Below are positions 26,699 to 34,985 of a stretch of 36,896 bases of DNA, piece after piece. The notes under the pieces are model-generated. The model saw only the letters and a list, made by a program, of their open reading frames with translations. It was not told where the DNA came from and searched no databases. The stretch is taken from NCBI GenBank assembly GCA_002361625.1, contig DETL01000034.1, positions 1 to 36,896 of the forward strand, written 5' to 3'. This DNA is from Bacteroidales bacterium UBA3289. GTDB lineage: Bacteria; Bacteroidota; Bacteroidia; Bacteroidales; UBA932. The first letter of the stretch is position 1. Each line of letters starts with the position of its first letter. Both the position numbers and the translations under genes were made by a program.

Positions 26699-28147
26699 AT
26701 GATGAAACGAATTCTTCTGAGCCTGGCGCTGCTGCTGTCGGCGACGGCCCTGTTCGCGGGGAATCTCCGCGTCGCACACATTTTCTCCGACCACATGGTC
26801 CTTCAGCGGGAAACCACGGCTCCGGTGTGGGGCTGGGGCGATCCCGGGAAGACGGTGCTGGTAGAAACCTCCTGGGACGGGAAGACCGTCCAGACCAAGG
26901 TGGCCAAAGACGGCACCTGGCGGGTGGATGTCGTCACCGGGAAGGCCGGCGGCCCGTTTGTCATGACAGTCCGGTCCGGACGCGAGGCGGTATCTTTCGG
27001 CGATGTGCTCCTGGGCGAGGTGTGGGTCTGCTCCGGCCAATCCAACATGGAGATGCCTGTCGGCGGTTTCGGTTTCCAGGAAGTGGCGGGAGCCCGGGAG
27101 GCCATCCTGAAGGCGGGGACCTATGCCAATAAGGTGCGTGTGTTCAATATCAAGACGCCCAAATGCAAGGAACCTATTGACGATGTGGATGCTACGTGGA
27201 CCCGGGCATCAGCCGGTGTCTGTGCCGGTACCTCTGCCGTGGGCTGGTTCTTCGCGACCGGCCTGGCCGATAACCTGGACGTCCCCGTGGGCATTGTCGT
27301 GAATCCGTGGGGCGGAAGCCGCATCGAGCCGTGGATGACCAATGAGGCCATCAATGCTTCCGGCATCACGGCCGAGGAGCGTGCCGCCATCGACGCCATC
27401 CAGGATGTTCCCGATCGCTGGCCCGAGACGCCGGAACTGATCTGGAACGGCCGCATGGCCCCGATCGCGGGCTATGCCGCGAAGGGTTTCCTGTGGTATC
27501 AGGGCTGCTCCAACATCGGCCAGAACTGCTATGACAAACTCCAGACCGCGATGGTGAAACTCTGGCGCGACCGCTGGGGAAGGGGAGACATGCCGTTCAT
27601 CTTCGCCCTGTTGGCTCCCTACGAGCATGGCGATCCCAACGGCCGTTGGCGTCCGCAGTTCGTGGAAACCCAGCTCCGCAGCCTCAAGACCATCCCGAAC
27701 AGTTATGCCGTGAGCACCGAAACCTGGGGTAACAAGGTGACAGTGCATCCTTCCCAGAAGCAGGAAGTGGCCGGCATGATGCTTCTCCGCGCCCTGCAGT
27801 CCGTGTATGGACAGAACCTGAATTTCGATATCGAACTTCCTGAGTTCAAGAGCATTGAGTATATGGAAGATGGGCGCGTGAAGGTGCTTCTCACCCATGT
27901 GTGGTCCAATCTCCAGTCCATTTCCGCCCGAAGCATCGTCGGTTTCGAACTGGCCGGAGAAGACCGGCAGTTCCACCTCGCTGAGGCGGAGGTCGATTGG
28001 GACGGCCAGACCATCTACGTGAAGTGCCCGGAGGTCCCGAAGCCCGTCGCCGTCCGCTACGGTTTCCGCAACTGGATGGGCGCCAATCTGGAAAAGACTC
28101 CCGGTATCCCCGTTCCGCCGCTGCGGAGTGACGACTGGAATCTGTAA
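26699..28147 (+). CDS. sialate O-acetylesterase-like SGNH carbohydrate esterase
   Basis: A 482-residue secreted esterase (signal MMKRILLSLALLLSATALFAG; the ATG at 26702 is equally possible). The N-terminal part, VAHIFSDHMVLQRETTAPVWGWGDPG, and the block VWVCSGQSNMEMP with nucleophile S115 are hallmarks of the SASA/CE20-type family. RIEPWMTNEA, GFLWYQGCSNIG and VTVHPSQKQEVAG follow in family order; the last holds the catalytic His. In most relatives this reads Asp-Ile-His-Pro; here it is Thr-Val-His-Pro, so the usual acidic residue is missing. Members remove O-acetyl groups from sialic acid or from xylan and mannan. With no sialidase here, deacetylation of acetylated mannan is the likelier role. 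The start used excludes an upstream frame that runs into the terminator. Confidence 0.85.
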   Translation: MMKRILLSLALLLSATALFAGNLRVAHIFSDHMVLQRETTAPVWGWGDPGKTVLVETSWDGKTVQTKVAKDGTWRVDVVTGKAGGPFVMTVRSGREAVSFGDVLLGEVWVCSGQSNMEMPVGGFGFQEVAGAREAILKAGTYANKVRVFNIKTPKCKEPIDDVDATWTRASAGVCAGTSAVGWFFATGLADNLDVPVGIVVNPWGGSRIEPWMTNEAINASGITAEERAAIDAIQDVPDRWPETPELIWNGRMAPIAGYAAKGFLWYQGCSNIGQNCYDKLQTAMVKLWRDRWGRGDMPFIFALLAPYEHGDPNGRWRPQFVETQLRSLKTIPNSYAVSTETWGNKVTVHPSQKQEVAGMMLLRALQSVYGQNLNFDIELPEFKSIEYMEDGRVKVLLTHVWSNLQSISARSIVGFELAGEDRQFHLAEAEVDWDGQTIYVKCPEVPKPVAVRYGFRNWMGANLEKTPGIPVPPLRSDDWNL

Positions 28148-28151
28148 GCCG

Positions 28152-29024
28152 ATGAGACGCTTCCTTCTTTTCTTCCTGTGCACCTGCCTGGCTGTGTCAG
28201 GCTGCGCCAAGCGTCCGTATGATCCCGCCACCGACCCGAAAGGGAAGACCGAGCAGGACTCCGACGTCATCACTGCCCCGCCGGCAGATCTGCTGCAGTG
28301 GCTGGACGGCAAGTCTTCGCCGCTCAGTTCCTGGTACAAGAAATATATTGCCGATGAGGGATTTCCCATCCTGGCGTCGGCCGTGGTCCGCGACGAGGCG
28401 CTGATCCAGTGCCGATATATCGTCCATACGATGCTCGCCAAGCATCCCGAGGCCCGGAAGAAGATGATCGAACTGCACTGGCGTGTGGCGATCTGCGGCT
28501 ATCAGCAGAACATTACCGACATCCCGGAGTGTGCCATCATGCCTGTCTGGTGGCCGGATACCGACTGGAACGCCCGAGGGCGTGGCTATGGCGCCACGGA
28601 GGCGCTTCCTGTCATGAGCATCGGCGAAGAGAATATCGTCAAGATCCCGAATTTCACGGAGCGCTACGCCACCGAGAGCATCATGGTCCACGAGTTCGCC
28701 CACAATGTGGACTACGCCCTCCGCAAGGCCTGGACCGGCTTCGAGAAGAAGCTCCTGGACTGCTACAACCATGCGAAGACGACCGGTCTTTGGCGGGGAG
28801 GCGTGTATGATTATGCGATGACCAACTCCGAAGAGTATTTCGCCGAGGCCTCCCAGGCGTGGTACAACACCTGCCGCATGATCGTCAAGGACCCGGCCAC
28901 CGGAAAGAACTTCACGCTCAAGACCCGCGAACAGCTCAAGGAGCACGATCCGCAGATGTATGAGCTTCTCTCGACGGTCTATACGGATGAATACCTGAAA
29001 GGTTATCACTTCGATTACGAATAG
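28152..29024 (+). CDS. HExxH zinc metallopeptidase lipoprotein (ATLF-like)
   Basis: A 290-residue protein starting four bases after the esterase stop, with lipoprotein signal MRRFLLFFLCTCLAVSGC. MVHEFAHNVDYAL supplies the zinc motif (H180, E181, H184), and YAMTNSEEYFAEASQAWYN about 45 residues later supplies a probable third zinc ligand Glu and the Tyr typical of anthrax lethal factor-like (ATLF/M34-related) peptidases. The N-terminal part is helical with conserved-looking VRDEALIQCRYIVHTM. It is exported and membrane-anchored. Target is unknown; it could process a surface protein of the locus, act on glycoprotein-linked glycans, or be unrelated. Two hairpins follow. Confidence 0.75.
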   Translation: MRRFLLFFLCTCLAVSGCAKRPYDPATDPKGKTEQDSDVITAPPADLLQWLDGKSSPLSSWYKKYIADEGFPILASAVVRDEALIQCRYIVHTMLAKHPEARKKMIELHWRVAICGYQQNITDIPECAIMPVWWPDTDWNARGRGYGATEALPVMSIGEENIVKIPNFTERYATESIMVHEFAHNVDYALRKAWTGFEKKLLDCYNHAKTTGLWRGGVYDYAMTNSEEYFAEASQAWYNTCRMIVKDPATGKNFTLKTREQLKEHDPQMYELLSTVYTDEYLKGYHFDYE

Positions 29025-29048
29025 CAAGCGCTTGAGTGATTGACGCTT

Positions 29049-29090
29049 AAACGAAGGCCTGTGTCCTTTTTGTAACACAGGCCTTCGTTT
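29049..29090 (+). terminator. terminator hairpin after the PUL (first of an inverted pair)
   Basis: A perfect 16-bp stem (AAACGAAGGCCTGTGT at 29049-29064 with its complement at 29075-29090) and a 10-base T-rich loop. The downstream T run is short (CGTTTATG). It lies 24 bases after the metallopeptidase stop. Confidence 0.7.
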
Positions 29091-29118
29091 ATGTGCTTGA
29101 CGGAAAGGCAATTAAAAT

Positions 29119-29150
29119 GGGGTCTGTGTTCCAAAAAGGACACAGACCCC
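29119..29150 (-). terminator. terminator hairpin of the nucleobase unit (second of an inverted pair)
   Basis: An 11-bp stem (GGGGTCTGTGT at 29119-29129 with its complement at 29140-29150). Read on the minus strand the hairpin is followed by ATTTTAATT, giving a T-rich tail for transcripts ending at the AzgA-like gene. Its 22-base core (29124-29145) is the reverse complement of 29059-29080 with one mismatch. Confidence 0.7.
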
Positions 29151-29172
29151 AAGCTAAATGCTTATCACTCAG

Positions 29173-30489
29173 CTAGATGAATATATACTTGCAGATGAAC
29201 AGCGCGGCGAGGATCCACATCGTGACGGAGATCTTCTTGAACTTGCCCGCGCAGGCGTTCAGGAGCGCGTAGGAGATGACGCCGAGGAGGATGCCGTCGG
29301 AGATGGAGTAGGCGACGGGCATCATCAGGATGGTGATGAACGCCGGGATGCTCTCGGAGTAATCCTCCCAGTCGATCTTCGCGACCGGGCTCATCATCAT
29401 GACGCCTACGATCACGAGGGCCGGAGCCGTGGCGGCGCCGGGGATGGCGAGGAAGATCGGGGAGAACAGGAGCGCCAGGGCGAACAGGATCGCGACGGTG
29501 AAGGCCGTGAGGCCGGAACGTCCGCCTTCGCCCACGCCGGAAGCGCTCTCGACATAGGTCGTGGTGGTGGAGGTGCCCAGGCAGGCACCGCACACGGTGG
29601 CGATGGAGTCGGCCATGAACATCTTGTCGATACCGTCCACATTGCCCTTCTCATCCACCATGCCGGCCTTCTGGGACACGCCGATGATGGTGCCCATGGT
29701 GTCGAACATGTCGATGAACAGGAAGGTGAACACGACGGCGAGCATGTCCCAGCTCAGGATCTGGCCCCACTCGAACTGGCAGAAGATGGGGGCGACGCTG
29801 TCCGGGGCGGAAATGACGCCGGAGAAGTGGGTAAGCGCCTCACCGTCCGCTCCCTTGATGAAGAGGCCGATGATCGAAGTCACGAGGATGCCGATCAGGA
29901 TGCTGCCCTTGACCTTCAGGATGACGAGCGCGCCGGTGATGACGATGCCGATGACCCCGAGGAGGGCGGCTCCGTGCGTGATGTCACCGAGGGAAACGAG
30001 GGTGGAGTCGTTGTTGGCGATGATGCCGGCGTTCTGCAGGCCGATGAAGGCGATGAACAGGCCGATGCCCGCGCCGATGGCATGCTTGAGGGACAGCGGA
30101 ATCGCATTCAGGATCCAGGAACGGACTTTCGTGACCGTGAGGAGGATGAACAGCAGACCCTCGAGGAACACGGCCGTCAGGGCGAACTGCCAGCTGTGCC
30201 CCATCGTCAGGCACACCGTGAAGACGAAGAAGGCGTTGAGGCCCATGCCCGGGGCGAGGGCGAACGGCTTCTTGGCGTAAAGCGCCATCACGAGCGTACC
30301 GATGAGGGCGGCGAGGGCGGTGGCGGTGAAGACGGACCCCTTGGGCATGTCCAGCGCGCTGAAGATGCTCGGGTTGACGGCCAGGATGTAGGCCATCGTC
30401 AGGAAGGTGGTGATGCCCGCGACGATTTCCGTCCGGACACTGTGCTTTTTGGGATCGAACCCGAAAGCCTTGGTCAGAAAGCTAGCCAT
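29173..30489 (-). CDS. AzgA-like purine (adenine/guanine/hypoxanthine) permease
   Basis: A 438-residue inner-membrane protein with about 12-14 hydrophobic segments, matching the size of the AzgA/PbuG branch of NCS2 permeases. The N-terminal segment RTEIVAGITTFLTMAYILAV followed by NPSIFSALDMPKG is diagnostic for this branch; ALAPGMGLNAFFVF (~77-90) and NAIPLSLKHAIGAGIGLFIA (~127-146) are further conserved segments. VESASGVGEGGRSGLTAFT near 320 matches the TM10 substrate-site region. It imports purine bases with protons. It is the last gene of the three-gene minus-strand unit, 12 bases after the outer-membrane protein. Confidence 0.93.
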   Translation of the reverse strand: MASFLTKAFGFDPKKHSVRTEIVAGITTFLTMAYILAVNPSIFSALDMPKGSVFTATALAALIGTLVMALYAKKPFALAPGMGLNAFFVFTVCLTMGHSWQFALTAVFLEGLLFILLTVTKVRSWILNAIPLSLKHAIGAGIGLFIAFIGLQNAGIIANNDSTLVSLGDITHGAALLGVIGIVITGALVILKVKGSILIGILVTSIIGLFIKGADGEALTHFSGVISAPDSVAPIFCQFEWGQILSWDMLAVVFTFLFIDMFDTMGTIIGVSQKAGMVDEKGNVDGIDKMFMADSIATVCGACLGTSTTTTYVESASGVGEGGRSGLTAFTVAILFALALLFSPIFLAIPGAATAPALVIVGVMMMSPVAKIDWEDYSESIPAFITILMMPVAYSISDGILLGVISYALLNACAGKFKKISVTMWILAALFICKYIFI

Positions 30490-30501
30490 AGTTCTCAGAG
30501 A

Positions 30502-31197
30502 TTAGAAGACCCACTTGGTACCCAGGCAAGGCATCACATGGAAGCCATTCATGCCGGCGAAATTGTAGCTGAGCTCCACCTCGCCGCCGATGTTGAAATG
30601 GTCGAAAACCTGGAACCAGATCTGCGGCTCGGAGAGGAAGACGACATGATCGAGCTCGCACCAGACATCGGCGAAGCCGGAGAAGCGCAGACCGCTCAGG
30701 CCGAACAGGTCCTGGAGGCCCCAGACGGCGGTGAACTGCATGGGGATCTTGCTGTCAAGGCCTACGAAATGCTTGTACAGGAGCTTGAGGTTCAGGGTGT
30801 TCTTGAAGTCGCCGGAATGGATGAAATAGTCCACGCCGAAGAGGAACGCGTTATTGACCGGGAAGGAATAGGCCATGTTGCCGCCCGTACCGAAGCCGCC
30901 GTTGTATTCCACCTGCAGGCTCAGCGGAGCAAGCGCAGAATCACCCCAGAAATTCAGGCATCGGGCGATCTCGAAGTACGTGTTGTTCGGGGAGATGACC
31001 TTGTTGCCGTCCCTGTTGTTGTAATCGTAGTCGATGAAGAAGAACGTGTTTCCCCAGTTGTCCGTGTGGAAACCTTCGAGGGTGGTGGTGAAATGCTTCC
31101 GGCCGAAATCATAGAAGGTCTGGAAGTTGGTCTGCGCCTGGGCGACGGATCCCAGCGCGAGGGCTGCGATGGCAGCGACGATGATTTTTTTGCTCAT
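30502..31197 (-). CDS. Tsx-like outer-membrane nucleoside channel (DUF5020-type)
   Basis: A 231-residue protein with signal MSKKIIVAAIAALALGSVAQAQ and alternating beta-strands rich in Phe, Tyr and Trp, ending in Phe (GTKWVF) as outer-membrane barrels do. TNFQTFYDFGRKHFTTTLEGF near the mature N terminus and FFFIDYDYN (~52-60) resemble the DUF5020/Tsx-like nucleoside channel family. Length fits a 12-strand barrel. Standing between a uracil-type and a purine-type permease with short gaps (12 and 21 bases), it probably lets nucleosides or bases cross the outer membrane. Function is inferred from family resemblance and context. Confidence 0.75.
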   Translation of the reverse strand: MSKKIIVAAIAALALGSVAQAQTNFQTFYDFGRKHFTTTLEGFHTDNWGNTFFFIDYDYNNRDGNKVISPNNTYFEIARCLNFWGDSALAPLSLQVEYNGGFGTGGNMAYSFPVNNAFLFGVDYFIHSGDFKNTLNLKLLYKHFVGLDSKIPMQFTAVWGLQDLFGLSGLRFSGFADVWCELDHVVFLSEPQIWFQVFDHFNIGGEVELSYNFAGMNGFHVMPCLGTKWVF

Positions 31198-31218
31198 AAA
31201 GCGGGGTTTAGGAAAGAA

Positions 31219-32586
31219 TTATTTGGTAGATCTGTCTTTTCTCAGGGACGGGTTGATCTCGAAGTCCACCGCCCGGTCGCCCTTCGGATTCTTGCCGAAC
31301 TCATAGTCCTTGCCCGGCAGGATGGCGTTCAGGATGATGCCCACGAGCGCCGCCACGGCGAGGCCGGAGAGGGAGGTGAAGCCGAGGGAGATGCTGTCGT
31401 TCGCGCCGTACTTGATGCCGATGGCGAGCACCAGGATGAGGGCGGCGATGATGACGTTCCGCGAAGCGGTGAAGTCCACCTGGTTGTCCACGATGTTACG
31501 GACGCCCACGGCGGAAATCATACCGTACAGGACCAGGGACACGCCGCCGATCGTGGCGGCCGGCATCGCGCTGATGAGGGCGGAGAACTTCGGGCAGAAG
31601 GACAGGATGATGGCGAAGACGGCGGCGATGCGGATCACGCGCGGGTCATACACGCGGGTGAGGTTCAGCACGCCGGTGTTCTCGCCGTAGGTGGTGTTCG
31701 CCGGGGCGCCGAAGAGGGAGGCCAGCGCGGTGGCGAGACCGTCGCCCATGAGGGTGCGGTGCAGGCCCGGATCCTCCAGGTAGTTGATGCCCACGGTGGA
31801 GGAGATGGCGCACATGTCGCCGATGTGCTCGATCATCGTCGCGAGGGAGATCGGCAGGATGGCGATGATGGCGGCGACGACCAGGCCCCAGTTCGGGTTC
31901 TGGAACACGTGGAAGGCCGTGTTTTCCCAATGGAACGGAAGTCCGATCCAGGCGGCCTCCTTCACGGTGGAGAAGTCGCACAGGCCGAAGCAGGCGGCCA
32001 CAAGGTAGGAACCCAGCACGCCCAGCAGGATGGGGATGATCTTGATCATCCGCTTGCCCCAGATGTTGCACACGATGATGATCGCGATCGCGAGGAGGGC
32101 GATCCACCAGTTCTGGGTGCAGTTCTGGATGGCCGATCCGGACAGGGTGAGGCCGATGGCGATGATGATCGGACCCGTGACGATAGGCGGGAAGAACCGC
32201 ATCACCTTCTTCGCGCCGAAGGCCGCGAACAGACCGGCGAGCACGAAATAAAAAAGGCCTGCACAGAATACTCCGATGCAGGCGTAGGGGAGGGATTCGG
32301 CGGCGGTAAGCCCTTGCTCCGTTCCCATGGAGACGACGGCCGCGTAGCCGCCGAGGAAGGCGAAGGACGAGCCGAGGAAAGCCGGGACCCGCATCTTGGT
32401 GAGGAGGTGGAAGAGAAGGGTGCCGAGACCTGCGAACAGGAGGGTGGCACTCATCGAGAGGCCGGTGATGACCGGAACCAGGACCGTGGCCCCGAACATG
32501 GCGAACATGTGCTGGAGGCCGAGGGTAAGCATCTTGCCGCGACCGAGGGTGCGGGCGTCATAGATCGCTTGCTGTTGTTGAGCCAT
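31219..32586 (-). CDS. uraA: UraA-like uracil/xanthine NCS2 permease
   Basis: A 455-residue NCS2 permease with about 14 helices. The start MLTLGLQHMFAMFGATVLVP (after an 18-residue polar lead) is the family hallmark, with the QH of TM1. PAFLGSSFAFLGGYAAV in TM3 follows the UraA pattern, and GAPANTTYGENTGVLNLTRV (~295-314) matches the TM10 signature in which Glu binds the base; NxG in this motif is typical. Closer to uracil permeases than xanthine permeases by these segments. A 30-residue C-terminal tail is polar. It is the first gene of the minus-strand unit, divergent from the arginine operon. Confidence 0.92.
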   Translation of the reverse strand: MAQQQQAIYDARTLGRGKMLTLGLQHMFAMFGATVLVPVITGLSMSATLLFAGLGTLLFHLLTKMRVPAFLGSSFAFLGGYAAVVSMGTEQGLTAAESLPYACIGVFCAGLFYFVLAGLFAAFGAKKVMRFFPPIVTGPIIIAIGLTLSGSAIQNCTQNWWIALLAIAIIIVCNIWGKRMIKIIPILLGVLGSYLVAACFGLCDFSTVKEAAWIGLPFHWENTAFHVFQNPNWGLVVAAIIAILPISLATMIEHIGDMCAISSTVGINYLEDPGLHRTLMGDGLATALASLFGAPANTTYGENTGVLNLTRVYDPRVIRIAAVFAIILSFCPKFSALISAMPAATIGGVSLVLYGMISAVGVRNIVDNQVDFTASRNVIIAALILVLAIGIKYGANDSISLGFTSLSGLAVAALVGIILNAILPGKDYEFGKNPKGDRAVDFEINPSLRKDRSTK

Positions 32587-32633
32587 ATGTATAGGTTTAA
32601 GGTTGTCCTTGCGTCAAGATCCCCACAAAACCA

Positions 32634-32667
32634 CTCAAAGTTCGTTAAAATCTGCGGGGATTCCAAA
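32634..32667 (-). promoter_or_regulatory. possible promoter of the nucleobase unit
   Basis: On the minus strand a TTTG (32664-32667) is followed 22 bases later by GAACTTTG (32634-32641), one mismatch from TAnnTTTG. The box lies 47 bases before the uraA-like ATG at 32586. Confidence 0.4.
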
Positions 32668-32781
32668 GAAACTTTTCCACAGGTTGCTGTTGAAAACTCT
32701 CCAATTTCTGAATATCTTTAACTTGTATTCGCTCGAATTGAAATTATTCGTACCAATATGCGGAGAATCCGGTAAATATGT

Positions 32782-32789
32782 TATATTTG
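32782..32789 (+). promoter_or_regulatory. putative -7 box of the arginine catabolic operon
   Basis: TATATTTG, an exact TAnnTTTG match, ends 18 bases before the ATG at 32808, which implies a very short leader. The 221-base divergent gap (32587-32807) is clearly more AT-rich than its flanks. No Arg-type operator was recognised by eye. Confidence 0.6.
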
Positions 32790-32807
32790 TAAAAGAATTG
32801 AAGAGAT

Positions 32808-33722
32808 ATGGAATTACACGTTACCAATGAAACCGCCCGCCTGCGGGAAGTCGTCCTTGGCCTGCCCTGGTCCAACGGTCCCACGCCGGCGCTGGAGAAT
32901 ACCTACGACAGCAAGTCCTACGAGTCCGTCCTGAAAGGAGTCTATCCCGAAGAGAAGGACATCATTTCCGAAATGAACGCCTTCGAGGCCGTCCTGAAGA
33001 AGTACGGCGTGAAGGTGTACCGGCCCGCCCTGGTGCCGGACTGCAACCAGGTCTTCGCCCGCGACGTGGGCTTTGTCATCGACGACAAGATCATCGTCTC
33101 CAACATTATCCCGGACCGCCAGGAGGAGATCGACGCTTACGGGCACATCTACCAGCAGATCCACTACAAGAACATCTACAACCTGCCGGAAACCGTCCAT
33201 GTGGAGGGAGGCGATGTCGTCCTGTACAATGATTACATCTTCCTGGGCCAGTACGACTTTACGGATTATTCCTCCCTGAAGACCGCCCGGACGAACCGCC
33301 TGGCCCTGGACTATCTCCGGATGATCTTCCCCACCAAGACCATCATTCCGCTGAACCTCCGCAAGAGCGATACGGACCCCTACGAGGGGATCCTGCACCT
33401 GGACTGCACCTTTATGCCGGTGGGCAAGGACAAGGCCATCATCTATAAGGAAGGGTTCATGAACCCCCGCGATGCGGCGCATCTGGTGGAACTGTTCGGC
33501 CCCGAAAATGTCTTCGAACTCACGAAGGAGGAAATGTACTGGATGAACTCCAACGTCTTCTCCATCAGCGAGGATGTCGTCGTGACGGAAGAGCATTTCA
33601 ACCGTTTGAACGAGCACCTGCGCAATGTGTGGGGCATGACCGTGGAGACGGTCCCGTACCGGGAGATCTCCAAGATGGGCGGCCTGCTGCGATGCTCCAC
33701 GCTACCGCTCCGGAGGGACTGA
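32808..33722 (+). CDS. guanidine-modifying enzyme, probable arginine deiminase-type hydrolase
   Basis: A 304-residue cytoplasmic protein of the amidinotransferase/DDAH/arginine deiminase fold. Catalytic landmarks are in order: VFARDVGFV (D86), HVEGGDVVLY (E133, D136), ILHLDCTFMP (H197) and a C-terminal GGLLRCSTLPLRRD with nucleophile C296. It is much shorter than canonical ArcA (about 410 residues) because the helical insertion domain is missing, so it is closer to DDAH or the arginine dihydrolase type. Co-location with ornithine aminotransferase, carbamate kinase and ornithine carbamoyltransferase argues for arginine to citrulline plus ammonia. Direct conversion to ornithine, or action on a methylated arginine, cannot be excluded. 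It starts the operon, 33 bases before the aminotransferase. Confidence 0.78.
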   Translation: MELHVTNETARLREVVLGLPWSNGPTPALENTYDSKSYESVLKGVYPEEKDIISEMNAFEAVLKKYGVKVYRPALVPDCNQVFARDVGFVIDDKIIVSNIIPDRQEEIDAYGHIYQQIHYKNIYNLPETVHVEGGDVVLYNDYIFLGQYDFTDYSSLKTARTNRLALDYLRMIFPTKTIIPLNLRKSDTDPYEGILHLDCTFMPVGKDKAIIYKEGFMNPRDAAHLVELFGPENVFELTKEEMYWMNSNVFSISEDVVVTEEHFNRLNEHLRNVWGMTVETVPYREISKMGGLLRCSTLPLRRD

Positions 33723-33755
33723 CACGCTGACACACGAAACACTAACCACATAACT

Positions 33756-34985
33756 ATGACCAACAAGAAGTATTCTGCCGCCGAGCTCATTGCGCTCGAG
33801 GAAAAGTATGGCGCCCATAACTATCACCCGCTGCCCGTCGTCCTGGAGCGGGGTGAGGGCGTTTATGTCTGGGATGTGGACGGAAAACGCTATTATGACT
33901 TCCTGTCCGCCTATTCCGCGGTGAATCAGGGACATTGCCATCCCAAGATCGTGAAGGCCCTCTGCGACCAGGCCCACAAGTTGTGCCTCACTTCCCGCGC
34001 CTTCTACAACGACTGCCTGGGCCCCTATGAGGAGATGGCCACGAAGTTCTTCGGCTATGACAAGCTTCTGCCCATGAATTCGGGCGCCGAGGCCGTGGAG
34101 ACGGCCCTCAAGCTCGCCCGCCGCTGGGGCTACAAGGTGAAGGGCATTCCCGAGAACGAGGCCCTCATCATCGTCGCGGAAGGGAACTTCCACGGCCGCA
34201 CCATCACCATCGTCACCATGTCCTCCGATCCGGACAGCTACTCCCAGTACGGTCCGTTCACCCCGGGTTTCGTGTCCATCCCGTATGACGACGTGGACGC
34301 GCTCCGCAAGGTGCTGGACGAAAAAGGCGACAAGGTCTGTGCCATGATCGTGGAACCTATCCAGGGCGAGGCCGGCGTGTATGTCCCGAAGGAAGGCTAC
34401 ATCAAGCAGTGCTATGACCTGTGCCATGCGCACAACGTCCTTTTCATCGCCGACGAGGTGCAGACGGGCATCGGCCGTACCGGCAAGATGTTCGCCTGCG
34501 ACCATGAAGGGGTCCGCCCGGATGTCGTCACCATCGGCAAGGCCTTGTCCGGCGGCACGCTGCCGGTGTCCGCGGTCCTCGCCGACGACGAGGTGATGCT
34601 GACCATCGGCCCCGGCGAGCACGGGTCCACGTTCGGCGGATTCCCGCTGGCCGCCAAGGTCGCCGTCGCCGCCCTCGAGGTCATCCGCGACGAGCATCTG
34701 ACCGAGAATGCCGCCCGGCTGGGCGAGATCTTCCGGGAGGAGATCGGCAAGATCCGTTCCCCGTACTTCAAGTTCGTCCGGGGCAAGGGACTGCTGAATG
34801 CGGTCGTGACCGAACCCCAGAACGGGATCGAGGCCTGGGACATCTGCCTCCGCCTGGCGGAGAAGGGCCTGCTCGCGAAGCCTACGCACCGGCACATCAT
34901 CCGCTTTGCTCCGCCGCTCGTCATCACCGAGGAGCAGCTTCGTGAAGCCATCGGCATCATCAAGGAAGTCTTCGAGACGATATGA
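33756..34985 (+). CDS. rocD: ornithine aminotransferase (ornithine--oxo-acid transaminase)
   Basis: A 409-residue class III PLP aminotransferase of normal length. N-terminal EEKYGAHNYHPLPVVLERGEG and VWDVDGKRYYDFLSAYSAVN are characteristic of ornithine aminotransferases. MNSGAEAVETALKLARRWGY gives the phosphate-binding turn, FIADEVQTGIGRTGK the PLP-stacking and Asp region, and TIGKALSGG the Schiff-base lysine K262. It converts ornithine and 2-oxoglutarate to glutamate 5-semialdehyde and glutamate. In this operon it would drain the ornithine released by the carbamoyltransferase. Its stop overlaps the carbamate kinase start (ATGA at 34982-34985), so translation is probably coupled. Confidence 0.95.
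   Translation: MTNKKYSAAELIALEEKYGAHNYHPLPVVLERGEGVYVWDVDGKRYYDFLSAYSAVNQGHCHPKIVKALCDQAHKLCLTSRAFYNDCLGPYEEMATKFFGYDKLLPMNSGAEAVETALKLARRWGYKVKGIPENEALIIVAEGNFHGRTITIVTMSSDPDSYSQYGPFTPGFVSIPYDDVDALRKVLDEKGDKVCAMIVEPIQGEAGVYVPKEGYIKQCYDLCHAHNVLFIADEVQTGIGRTGKMFACDHEGVRPDVVTIGKALSGGTLPVSAVLADDEVMLTIGPGEHGSTFGGFPLAAKVAVAALEVIRDEHLTENAARLGEIFREEIGKIRSPYFKFVRGKGLLNAVVTEPQNGIEAWDICLRLAEKGLLAKPTHRHIIRFAPPLVITEEQLREAIGIIKEVFETI

Noticed and set aside
29158..32721. An 1187-codon open frame on the plus strand
   Set aside because: It is antisense to three well-recognised nucleobase genes and has a Glu/Asp/Gly/His-rich composition typical of shadow frames.
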